Below, in pieces: positions 1 through 5,278 of a DNA stretch of 5,569 nucleotides. The notes beneath the pieces are model-generated. The model had not been told where the DNA came from and did not search any database. It saw only the letters and a list, made by a program, of their open reading frames with translations. How positions within the stretch are numbered: the stretch's first letter is position 1; every line of letters begins with the position of its first letter. Source of the DNA: Gammaproteobacteria bacterium (lineage in GTDB: Bacteria > Pseudomonadota > Gammaproteobacteria > Eutrophobiales > Eutrophobiaceae); the NCBI GenBank assembly GCA_018676275.1, contig JABHFC010000404.1:1-5569 (forward strand), given 5' to 3'. Made by a program: the position numbers and the translations under genes.

Positions 1-360
1 CAGGGTTTTATTCAATTGTTTCCTGCAATGTAGTTCACTACCCTTGGTTAAAAGATTGATTGTCTGACCTTCTGTCTGCTTAATCCAGTCAACACTTCTT
101 TTATGATCAACAAAACCAAGGATCTCAACTTGTGATCCGTAACCTTCTTCGGCGGCCCATTGATTGATGGTAGTAACAGCCGCCTTCTCCCCTGCCGATA
201 CAGTAGCCGAAGCAACCTCAATACGGTCCACGCCAAGTTTTTGCAATAAGGCTTTCGCAATATTAATTTTTTCTTCCGGACTAAAAGAGACACTGCGCGT
301 TTGTTCCCCGTCACGCAGAGTGGTGTCCAGCAACTGAATATGCCGTTTGGTATTTGTCAT
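1..360 (-). CDS. (R)-citramalate synthase / 2-isopropylmalate synthase family enzyme, N-terminal 120 residues (3' end outside window)
   Basis: The enzyme would condense acetyl-CoA with a 2-keto acid, either pyruvate (giving citramalate, towards isoleucine) or 2-ketoisovalerate (giving 2-isopropylmalate, towards leucine). The reading frame is open from the ATG at 358-360 to the window edge and covers the first part of the HMGL-like TIM barrel. The signature LLDTTLRDGEQT lies at residues 10-21; R16 and D17 are the expected catalytic and metal-site residues. Further on are DRIEVASA (45-52), EILGFVD (79-85) and NLLTKGS (102-108). From memory, the numbering matches the Leptospira citramalate synthase, whose pyruvate pocket uses L81 and L104; both are leucine here. 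This favours pyruvate, but the remaining pocket residues are beyond the edge, so I give no gene symbol. An in-frame stop at 379-381 with no other start codon between fixes the start. The Shine-Dalgarno is poor. The gene lies 93 bp after leuD, behind a terminator, so it probably has its own promoter. Confidence 0.9.
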   Translation of the reverse strand, partial: MTNTKRHIQLLDTTLRDGEQTRSVSFSPEEKINIAKALLQKLGVDRIEVASATVSAGEKAAVTTINQWAAEEGYGSQVEILGFVDHKRSVDWIKQTEGQTINLLTKGSELHCRKQLNKTL

Positions 361-404
361 GTTATAGGCACAATGTTTTCATATTAAACCGGAAACAAAT
401 CCAA

Positions 405-434
405 ATTTTATCGCCTGTACCTACGATTTATGAA
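405..434 (-). promoter_or_regulatory. Possible sigma70 promoter for the citramalate/isopropylmalate synthase gene
   Basis: Read on the minus strand, TTCATA (434-429, 4 of 6 to the -35 consensus) is followed after 18 bp by TAAAAT (410-405, 5 of 6 to the -10 consensus). This sits about 45 bp before the ATG at 360 and downstream of the leuD terminator, which is where a promoter would be needed. The region is AT-rich, so a chance match is quite possible. Confidence 0.3.
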
Positions 435-446
435 GTAGCTGATTCT

Positions 447-476
447 AAAAAAACTATGCCCACAACCATGGCATAG
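447..476 (-). terminator. Intrinsic terminator overlapping the leuD stop codon
   Basis: On the transcribed strand, CTATGCC (476-470) and GGCATAG (460-454) form a perfect 7-bp stem with a 9-nt loop, followed at once by seven T (453-447). The 3' arm contains the leuD stop codon TAG, and the stem and loop together encode the last residues of LeuD. Four of the seven pairs are G-C, so the stem is moderate in strength, but the uninterrupted U-tract is a good one. It should end or reduce leuCD transcription before the downstream synthase gene. Confidence 0.75.
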
Positions 477-1065
477 ACTGCTTTTGTTTCTCTTCAAAGC
501 TGCCGATTTTCTCAACAATTTTCAAGGTAAGACCGATATCATCCAGTCCTTTCAACAGGTTATCTTTTCGAAAGCTATCAAGTTCAAACTTCAGTAATGT
601 ACCTTTAGCACTTGATAACTGCTGGTTTTCAAGGTCAACCTTGAACTTCGCACCTTCATTACTGGCTACCTCATCCATCAGAGTATCTAATTCCTGTTTC
701 GAAACAATAATCGGCAAAATACCGTTTTTGAAACAGTTGTTGAAGAAAATATCTGCATAACTGGTAGAGATAATTGTGTTAAAACCATAATCGGCAATTG
801 CCCATGGCGCGTGCTCTCGAGATGAACCGCATCCAAAATTATCTCCAACCAGTAATATACCGGCATTCTTAAACGCAGGATTATTAAGTTCAAACTCAGG
901 ATTATCAGTGCCATCAGCGTTAAAACGCCAGTCATGGAACAAATGTGCTCCAAAACCAGAACGTTCCACCTTTTTCAAAAATTGTTTTGGAATTATTTGA
1001 TCTGTATCGACATTGTTGCGATTCATTAAGGCAACAATACTTTCATGTTTCTCATAAGCTTTCAT
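454..1065 (-). CDS. leuD: 3-isopropylmalate dehydratase small subunit LeuD
   Basis: LeuD is the small swivelling-domain subunit of the cytoplasmic isopropylmalate isomerase. With LeuC it converts 2-isopropylmalate to 3-isopropylmalate through 2-isopropylmaleate, and in some organisms citramalate to 3-methylmalate. The 203-residue product is close to the E. coli length of 201. NVDTDQIIPKQFL is at residues 18-30 and FGCGSSREHAPWA, the substrate-recognition loop of the aconitase-family swivel domain, at 77-89. YADIFFNNCFKNGILP (103-118) and GLDDIGLTL (173-181) also match the family. The start ATG at 1063-1065 aligns with the E. coli N terminus and is preceded by a purine-rich GAGAAG at about 5 nt. 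The gene begins 22 bp after leuC, consistent with co-transcription. The C terminus ends in PWLWA, and the codons for these residues double as the terminator hairpin. Confidence 0.97.
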   Translation of the reverse strand: MKAYEKHESIVALMNRNNVDTDQIIPKQFLKKVERSGFGAHLFHDWRFNADGTDNPEFELNNPAFKNAGILLVGDNFGCGSSREHAPWAIADYGFNTIISTSYADIFFNNCFKNGILPIIVSKQELDTLMDEVASNEGAKFKVDLENQQLSSAKGTLLKFELDSFRKDNLLKGLDDIGLTLKIVEKIGSFEEKQKQSMPWLWA

Positions 1066-1087
1066 ATGACTTCTCTAATAATTTATT

Positions 1088-2482
1088 TTACTTTCGAATA
1101 TCGACAAATTTTCCTGCCGCCGCCGCCGCCGCTGCCATAGCAGGTGAAACAAGATGTGTGCGCCCACCTTTACCCTGTCTCCCTTCAAAATTTCGATTTG
1201 ATGTTGAGGCACAACGCTCTCCATCTTTCAATTCATCCCCATTCATTGCAAGACACATTGAACAACCTGGTTCACGCCATTCCCAACCAGCATCTTTGAA
1301 GATCTTATCCAGCCCTTCTTCTTCTGCCTGTTTTTTCACATGATATGAACCAGGCACAAGCAATGCAGTAACGCCTTCTGCCACTTTCGTTCCTTTCGCT
1401 ACAATTGCTGCTGCTCGAATATCTTCGATGCGGCTATTCGTACATGAGCCAACAAATACATAATCAATAGTGATATCCGTAATTTTTGTATGAGCCTGAA
1501 GCCCCATGTAAGCCAGTGCATTTTCACAGGAGCTTTTCTTAATCTCGTCGCTGAAGTCTTCCGGTCCCGGAACTTCTCCATTTACGCCGGTAACCTGTTC
1601 CGGTGAAGTGCCCCAGGTAACCTGTGGTGCAATCTCATCGGCACGAATAGTGACTATCTTGTCGTACTCAGCTCCTTCATCGGATCTGATACTTTCCCAG
1701 TAAGCAACTGCCTGGTCCCAGTGTTCTTCTGAGGGCGCATATTCCTTATCCCGCAAAAACTCAATTGTTTTATCATCAGGCGCAACCAAACCTGCGCGAG
1801 CACCACTTTCAATAGCAAGATTACACAAGGTCATGCGACCTTCCATACTCAAATTTGTAATTGCATCACCAGCGTATTCAATAACGAAACCTGTTCCACC
1901 TGCTGTTCCAATCTTGCCAATAATTGTCAGGGCAATATCTTTGGCGGTGCAGAAATCAGATAGCTCACCATCCACTTTCACTAACAGGGTGCGTGATTTT
2001 GACTGTCGTAGGGTCTGTGTGGCCAGAACATGCTCTACCTCGGAAGTGCCTATACCAAATGCCAATGCGCCAAACGCACCATGGGTGGCAGTGTGGCTAT
2101 CACCACATACAACCGTCATTCCAGGATGAACAAAGCCATGTTCAGGTACAACCACATGGATAATGCCATTATCCTGACTTTCCATATCATAAAGTTCCAG
2201 ATCATGATCTTTACAGTTCTGGATCATCACTTCGACCTGCTTTCTCGCAATCGGATCCTTTATCGGTTGATTCCGATCTTTGGTCGGCACACAATGATCA
2301 AGCGTAGCAAGATTCGCTCTTGAACGACGCACTCCCCTGCTTGCATCCCTTAAGCCTTCAAAAGCCTGAGGTGTTGTGACCTCGTGTAACAAATGGCGAT
2401 CTATATAAATAACGGGCGCCTGACCTTCAGATTCATGAACTAAATGATCGTTCCAAATCTTTTCATACATCGTTTTTTTCAT
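1088..2482 (-). CDS. leuC: 3-isopropylmalate dehydratase large subunit LeuC
   Basis: LeuC is the [4Fe-4S] catalytic subunit of isopropylmalate isomerase and belongs to the aconitase superfamily. It pairs with LeuD from the next gene. The product is 464 residues against 466 in E. coli. The cluster ligands are C347 in VGSCTNSRIED, and C407 and C410 in PGCSMCLAMN, at the same numbers as in E. coli. Other family signatures are YIDRHLLHEV (26-35), GDSHTATHGAFGALAFGIGTSEVEH (from residue 127), GKIGTAGGTG (189-198), SMEGRMTLCN (212-221) and the C-terminal CASTSNRNFEGRQGKGGRTH (424-443). The start ATG at 2480-2482 aligns MKKTMYEK with E. coli MAKTLYEK, which rules out the internal Met5. The ribosome site is modest: AGG at 2494-2492, 9 nt before the ATG. 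The 3' end has seven consecutive alanine codons. The upstream leader may carry branched-chain amino acid control. Confidence 0.98.
   Translation of the reverse strand: MKKTMYEKIWNDHLVHESEGQAPVIYIDRHLLHEVTTPQAFEGLRDASRGVRRSRANLATLDHCVPTKDRNQPIKDPIARKQVEVMIQNCKDHDLELYDMESQDNGIIHVVVPEHGFVHPGMTVVCGDSHTATHGAFGALAFGIGTSEVEHVLATQTLRQSKSRTLLVKVDGELSDFCTAKDIALTIIGKIGTAGGTGFVIEYAGDAITNLSMEGRMTLCNLAIESGARAGLVAPDDKTIEFLRDKEYAPSEEHWDQAVAYWESIRSDEGAEYDKIVTIRADEIAPQVTWGTSPEQVTGVNGEVPGPEDFSDEIKKSSCENALAYMGLQAHTKITDITIDYVFVGSCTNSRIEDIRAAAIVAKGTKVAEGVTALLVPGSYHVKKQAEEEGLDKIFKDAGWEWREPGCSMCLAMNGDELKDGERCASTSNRNFEGRQGKGGRTHLVSPAMAAAAAAAGKFVDIRK
1115..1135 (-). repeat. Short alanine-codon repeat, (GCG)5 flanked by GCA, inside leuC
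   Basis: Seven consecutive alanine codons read GCA, five GCG, GCA. They encode Ala450-Ala456 just after the family motif SPAM. The E. coli protein also has an alanine run here, so the peptide is expected; the uniform GCG codons are the only notable point. Each unit is in frame, so slippage would change only the alanine count. Confidence 0.6.
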
Positions 2483-2498
2483 ACTTGATTACCTGATG

Positions 2499-2510
2499 AT
2501 TAATATTAAT
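2499..2510. promoter_or_regulatory. Perfect 12-bp AT palindrome before leuC
   Basis: ATTAATATTAAT is its own reverse complement and ends 5 bp upstream of the leuC Shine-Dalgarno AGG. It could be an operator half-site pair or simply AT-rich spacer. Its A+T-only composition makes a chance palindrome fairly likely. It would make only a weak RNA hairpin. Confidence 0.2.
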
Positions 2511-2526
2511 TCTCAACAACGCCTTA

Positions 2527-2637
2527 CTAATTACCGATCAAAACTAACAGTAATATATGATTATCCTGGAAAGGCTTCCCACACTGTATGAACCGGGGGA
2601 AAGTATTGCTAACAAGATACCCACGTCGGCTCGTCAT
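2527..2637 (-). CDS. Possible leader ORF with branched-chain amino acid codons, upstream of leuC
   Basis: From the ATG at 2635-2637 a 36-codon frame runs to TAG at 2527-2529, ending 44 bp before leuC. Near its C terminus it has the codon series ATA TTA CTG TTA GTT TTG ATC, giving ILLLVLI. Such a run is typical of leader peptides of leu and ilv operons, which sense charged leucyl-, isoleucyl- and valyl-tRNA. Against it: there is no Shine-Dalgarno before the ATG, the ATG overlaps the TATAAT that may be the leuC -10 box, and the run lies unusually close to the structural gene with no terminator after it. It may be non-coding. Confidence 0.2.
   Translation of the reverse strand: MTSRRGYLVSNTFPRFIQCGKPFQDNHILLLVLIGN
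2530..2554 (-). promoter_or_regulatory. Hairpin in the leuC leader, candidate translational attenuator element
   Basis: In the leuC leader RNA, ATTACTG (2554-2548) pairs with CGGTAAT (2536-2530). This gives a 7-bp stem with one G-U pair and an 11-nt loop. GCCTT (2575-2571) and AAGGC (2525-2521) could close an outer stem around it. No U-tract follows, so it is not an intrinsic terminator. The sequence GGTAAT occurs again at 2493-2488, overlapping the leuC Shine-Dalgarno. The ATTACT arm could therefore pair with either copy, and pairing with the second would hide the ribosome site. The role is inference. Confidence 0.3.
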
Positions 2638-2641
2638 TATA
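2636..2641 (-). promoter_or_regulatory. Candidate -10 box of the leuCD promoter
   Basis: A perfect TATAAT lies on the minus strand about 154 bp before leuC and downstream of the rplQ terminator, where a leuCD promoter must lie if the operon is independent. The hexamers at 16-18 bp spacing (around TTTCCC, 2664-2659) match TTGACA poorly, and there is no correctly spaced TG for an extended -10. The promoter would be weak or activator-dependent. A good TTGACG at 2700-2695 has no matching -10 at the right distance. Confidence 0.35.
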
Positions 2642-2712
2642 GCCAAGGCAAACTGTCAGGGAAAGCTATGCCACCGCTGTTCTGGCTTAATAAGCGTCAA
2701 CAGAGACAAAAT

Positions 2713-2738
2713 AAAAAGCCGGGTTGAACCCGGCTTTT
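2713..2738. terminator. Intrinsic terminator at the end of the rpsM-rplQ operon, likely bidirectional
   Basis: GCCGGG (2718-2723) and CCCGGC (2729-2734) form a G-C-only 6-bp stem around a 5-nt loop. Four A-T pairs (2714-2717 with 2735-2738) extend it. On the minus strand the stem is followed by TTTTT (2717-2713), giving a classical rho-independent terminator 26 bp after the rplQ stop codon. On the plus strand it is followed by TTTT, so it could also stop transcription from the other side. It separates ribosomal-protein from leu transcription. Confidence 0.93.
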
Positions 2739-2764
2739 AAACTTAAATAAGACTCAAGTTGCTG

Positions 2765-3154
2765 TTAATCTGCAGCTGTACTCTCCGCATCTTCCAGAGG
2801 CCGATCAACAAGTTCTACTATTGCCATAGGTGCTTTATCGCCAGGACGAAACCCACATTTTAATATGCGAAGATATCCACCGGGTCTTTCCTTATATCGC
2901 GGGCCAAGCTCATTAAACAGTTTGGTAACCGTGTCTCTATCCCGTAAACGCGAGAATGCGGTTCTACGTAAGGCAACAGAATCACTTTTCGCCATAGTAA
3001 TTAACGGTTCTGCAACTCGACGCAACTCCTTCGCCTTTGGCACAGTTGTCGTAATTATTTCGTGCTGCATCAGAGACACAGCCATATTACGAAACATCGC
3101 TTTTCGATGACTACTATTGCGATTTAATTTTCGTCCACTTAGTTTATGACGCAT
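2765..3154 (-). CDS. rplQ: 50S ribosomal protein L17
   Basis: L17 is a large-subunit protein near the peptide exit tunnel and the last gene of the alpha operon. The 129-residue product is two longer than in E. coli. The basic N terminus carries the family signature RNSSHRKAMFRNMA (12-25), followed by KAKELRRVAEPLITMAK (40-56), KLFNELGPRY (78-87) and GGYLRILKCGFRPGDKAPMAIVE (from residue 92). The short acidic tail after residue 118 is variable in the family. The start aligns with E. coli MRH. The Shine-Dalgarno is weak: only GAG about 11 nt upstream. The gene follows rpoA by 61 bp, the widest gap in the operon. It ends 26 bp before a strong terminator. Confidence 0.98.
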   Translation of the reverse strand: MRHKLSGRKLNRNSSHRKAMFRNMAVSLMQHEIITTTVPKAKELRRVAEPLITMAKSDSVALRRTAFSRLRDRDTVTKLFNELGPRYKERPGGYLRILKCGFRPGDKAPMAIVELVDRPLEDAESTAAD

Positions 3155-3215
3155 AAGCCAATACTCAATTAATTAGTTTATAAAACAATAATTTGGTTCG
3201 AAAGATAAACGGCTA

Positions 3216-4220
3216 TTAGCCTACAGCTTTATCTCTGTCTTCATAAAGTCCCGGTGGTGGCCAGTTCTCCAGACGCATACCCAAAGACAAACCTCTTGAA
3301 GCCAATACATCCTTAATTTCAGTTAATGATTTTTTGCCAAGGTTAGGCGTTTTCAGTAACTCTACTTCTGTACGTTGAATCAAATCACCTATGTAATAAA
3401 TGCTTTCTGCCTTCAGACAGTTAGCCGAACGTACAGTTAATTCCAGATCATCTACAGGTCGTAACAATATAGGATCGATTGTAGGTTCGTTGCTGGCGGC
3501 AGCTTCTACGGCTTCTTCTGCTTCCAGGTCTACAAAAACTGATAACTGGTTGCGTAAGATTCCTGCCGCTTCACGTACGGCATTTTCAGGATCGATGGTG
3601 CCATTGGTTTCAATTTCCAGCAGTAATTTATCCAGGTTTGTCTGTTGTTCCACACGAGCGCTTTGTACGTCATAGGAGACACGACTTACCGGACTGAATG
3701 ACGCATCCAGTTTCAAACGTCCAATAGCGTGTTCAGCTTCTTCCGTTCCACCAATGACAACAGGTCGATATCCACGACCCCGCTCAATATGCATTGTCAT
3801 ATTGAGTTCACCAGCTTTGGTCAGATTGGCTATAACCAGATCAGGGTTGGCTATTTCAATATCATGGTCCAGAGTTATATCACTGGCACGAATTACACCT
3901 GGCCCTGATTTTTTCAAGGTCAGAGTAGCATCATCCTTGCTGTGCATGGTAATTGCCAGTTGTTTCAAATTAAGCAAAATGTCTACAACGTCTTCCTGAA
4001 CACCTTCAATAGTGGTGTACTCATGTAGCACACCCTCTATTTCAACTTCTGTGACGGCGCAACCAGACATTGATGACAGTAAAACACGCCTTAAGGCATT
4101 GCCCAATGTGTGACCAAAGCCCCTGTTTAAAGGCTCAATAATAATTTTTGCACGAGTGTCCGATATTGACTCAACATCGACTCTTCTTGGTTTCAACAAT
4201 TCTGTAAATGATGACGGCAT
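3216..4220 (-). CDS. rpoA: DNA-directed RNA polymerase subunit alpha
   Basis: RpoA forms the dimer that nucleates core RNA polymerase assembly, and its C-terminal domain contacts UP elements and activators. The product is 334 residues against 329 in E. coli. The N-terminal domain includes RGFGHTLGNALRRVLLSSM (33-51), with R44-R45 in the conserved dimer and beta-contact region, and GVQEDVVDILLNLK (73-86). An acidic, alanine-rich linker spans about 232-247. The C-terminal domain runs from about 249 to 321. Its DNA-contact residues are R264, N267, C268, K270, N293, G295, K297 and S298, each one number below E. coli. The start ATG at 4218-4220 has AGGA 9-10 nt upstream and lies 17 bp after rpsD. 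Translation ends with tandem stops TAA TAG. The tail after ENWPP is slightly longer than in E. coli, a variable feature. Confidence 0.99.
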   Translation of the reverse strand: MPSSFTELLKPRRVDVESISDTRAKIIIEPLNRGFGHTLGNALRRVLLSSMSGCAVTEVEIEGVLHEYTTIEGVQEDVVDILLNLKQLAITMHSKDDATLTLKKSGPGVIRASDITLDHDIEIANPDLVIANLTKAGELNMTMHIERGRGYRPVVIGGTEEAEHAIGRLKLDASFSPVSRVSYDVQSARVEQQTNLDKLLLEIETNGTIDPENAVREAAGILRNQLSVFVDLEAEEAVEAAASNEPTIDPILLRPVDDLELTVRSANCLKAESIYYIGDLIQRTEVELLKTPNLGKKSLTEIKDVLASRGLSLGMRLENWPPPGLYEDRDKAVG

Positions 4221-4237
4221 GCTTGCTTGTCCTATTC

Positions 4238-4858
4238 TTACTTGGAGTAAAGTTCGACAACGAGTTGTTCGTTGATCTCTGAAGGTAACTCACTGCGTTC
4301 TGGAACTGATCTAAAAGTACCTTCCATTTTATTGCTATCAACTAACAACCAGTCCGGTATGCCAAACTGTTCGGCAATATTCAGGGAGTCCTTTATACGT
4401 AACTGCTTTTTACTTTTATCACGAATGACAACTGTATCTTCAGGTTTAAGCTGATAAGAAGGAATATTCACTACATTACCGTTTACCAGGATAGATTTAT
4501 GGCTTACCAGTTGTCTAGCTTCATTACGTGTGACGCCAAAACCCATTCTGTAAACTACGTTATCGAGTCGACACTCAAGTAATTGCAGAAGGTTTTCACC
4601 TGTAGAGCCTTTACGTCTTGCAGCTTCTTTGTAGTAACCACGGAACTGCTTTTCCAGTACACCATATATACGACGCAGCTTCTGTTTCTCACGAAGTTGC
4701 AAAGCATAATCAGAAAGTCGCTTTGGACGTGCTCCCTGTATGCCGGGCAATTTATCGATCTGACATTTTGATTCAATAGAGCGCGCACGGCTCTTCAGCA
4801 TCAAATCTGTGCCTTCACGACGACTGAGTTTACATTTAGGTCCGAGGTAACGTGCCAT
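4238..4858 (-). CDS. rpsD: 30S ribosomal protein S4
   Basis: S4 is a primary 16S rRNA-binding protein that nucleates assembly of the 30S body. In enteric bacteria it is also the translational repressor of the alpha operon, acting at a pseudoknot before rpsM, a site that lies outside this window. The product is 206 residues, the same as in E. coli. The N terminus MARYLGPKCKLSRREGTDL matches, followed by RLSDYALQLREKQK (47-60), RRIYGVLEKQFRGYYKEAAR (62-81), the S4 RNA-binding domain from about 96 (RLDNVVYRMGFGVTRNEARQ, 97-116, then VSHKSILVNG, 118-127) and the conserved end INEQLVVELYSK. The cysteines at 9, 32 and 96 do not form a zinc-knuckle pattern. A strong Shine-Dalgarno AGGAG lies 7 nt before the ATG, and the gene is 14 bp after rpsK. 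Confidence 0.99.
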   Translation of the reverse strand: MARYLGPKCKLSRREGTDLMLKSRARSIESKCQIDKLPGIQGARPKRLSDYALQLREKQKLRRIYGVLEKQFRGYYKEAARRKGSTGENLLQLLECRLDNVVYRMGFGVTRNEARQLVSHKSILVNGNVVNIPSYQLKPEDTVVIRDKSKKQLRIKDSLNIAEQFGIPDWLLVDSNKMEGTFRSVPERSELPSEINEQLVVELYSK

Positions 4859-4872
4859 TTATTCTCTCCTGA

Positions 4873-5262
4873 TTACACTCGACGCCGCTTTGGCGGCCGA
4901 CATCCGTTATGGGGAACGGGTGTCACATCGGTAATATTGGTGATTTTAAAACCTATGGAATTGAGCGCTCTTACTGCTGATTCGCGACCAGGTCCCGGGC
5001 CTTTAATAAAAACTTCCAGGTTTTTCATACCATACTCTTGGGCAGTTTCACCTGCTTTAGTGGCAGCGATCTGGGCAGCAAATGGGGTACTCTTACGAGA
5101 ACCACGAAATCCACTACCACCGGCCGTAGCCCAGGCCAGAGTATTCCCCTGTCTGTCAGTAATGGTAATGATTGTATTATTAAACGACGCATGAATGTGT
5201 GTTACACCATCCACTACAGTCTGTTTAACCTTCTTTTTGCTGCGTGTAGCTACCTTTGCCAT
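4873..5262 (-). CDS. rpsK: 30S ribosomal protein S11
   Basis: S11 lies on the 30S platform and contacts the mRNA exit region and 16S rRNA. The 129-residue product has the E. coli length. The family core is intact: GVTHIHASFNNTIITITD (19-36), WATAGGSGFRGSRKSTPFAA (44-63), KGPGPGRES (87-95) and the basic C terminus NGCRPPKRRRV. N119-G120 corresponds to the site at which E. coli S11 carries isoaspartate. The start ATG at 5260-5262 matches the E. coli start MAK; the upstream AGG is about 10 nt away, a modest ribosome site. The gene follows rpsM by 16 bp and precedes rpsD by 14 bp, so translation is probably coupled along the operon. Confidence 0.99.
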   Translation of the reverse strand: MAKVATRSKKKVKQTVVDGVTHIHASFNNTIITITDRQGNTLAWATAGGSGFRGSRKSTPFAAQIAATKAGETAQEYGMKNLEVFIKGPGPGRESAVRALNSIGFKITNITDVTPVPHNGCRPPKRRRV

Positions 5263-5278
5263 ATTATTTAAACCTGTT

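Noticed and set aside
48..314. 88-codon minus-strand ORF inside the synthase gene
   Set aside because: It is out of frame with the synthase, whose frame gives clear family motifs from 360 to the window edge; the shadow protein is very basic and lacks motifs.
454..468. Tryptophan-rich LeuD tail PWLWA as an unusual extension
   Set aside because: As far as I recall, proteobacterial LeuD proteins often end in a PWL-type tail, so only its overlap with the terminator is notable.
945..1343. 132-codon plus-strand ORF across the leuC-leuD junction
   Set aside because: It is antisense to two certain genes, its protein has no recognisable domain, and its alanine run is merely the antisense reading of the leuC alanine repeat.
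2030..2323. Plus-strand ORFs of 79-98 codons over the middle of leuC (1833-2323)
   Set aside because: These are antisense shadows of leuC with no family resemblance and no promoter or ribosome site.
2569..2580. Small inverted repeat GGAA/TTCC in the leuC leader as a terminator
   Set aside because: The stem is only 4 bp with a 4-nt loop and no U-tract follows, so it cannot act as an intrinsic terminator.
3216..3257. RpoA tail five residues longer than in E. coli
   Set aside because: The region after ENWPP varies in length among gammaproteobacteria and lies outside the folded C-terminal domain.
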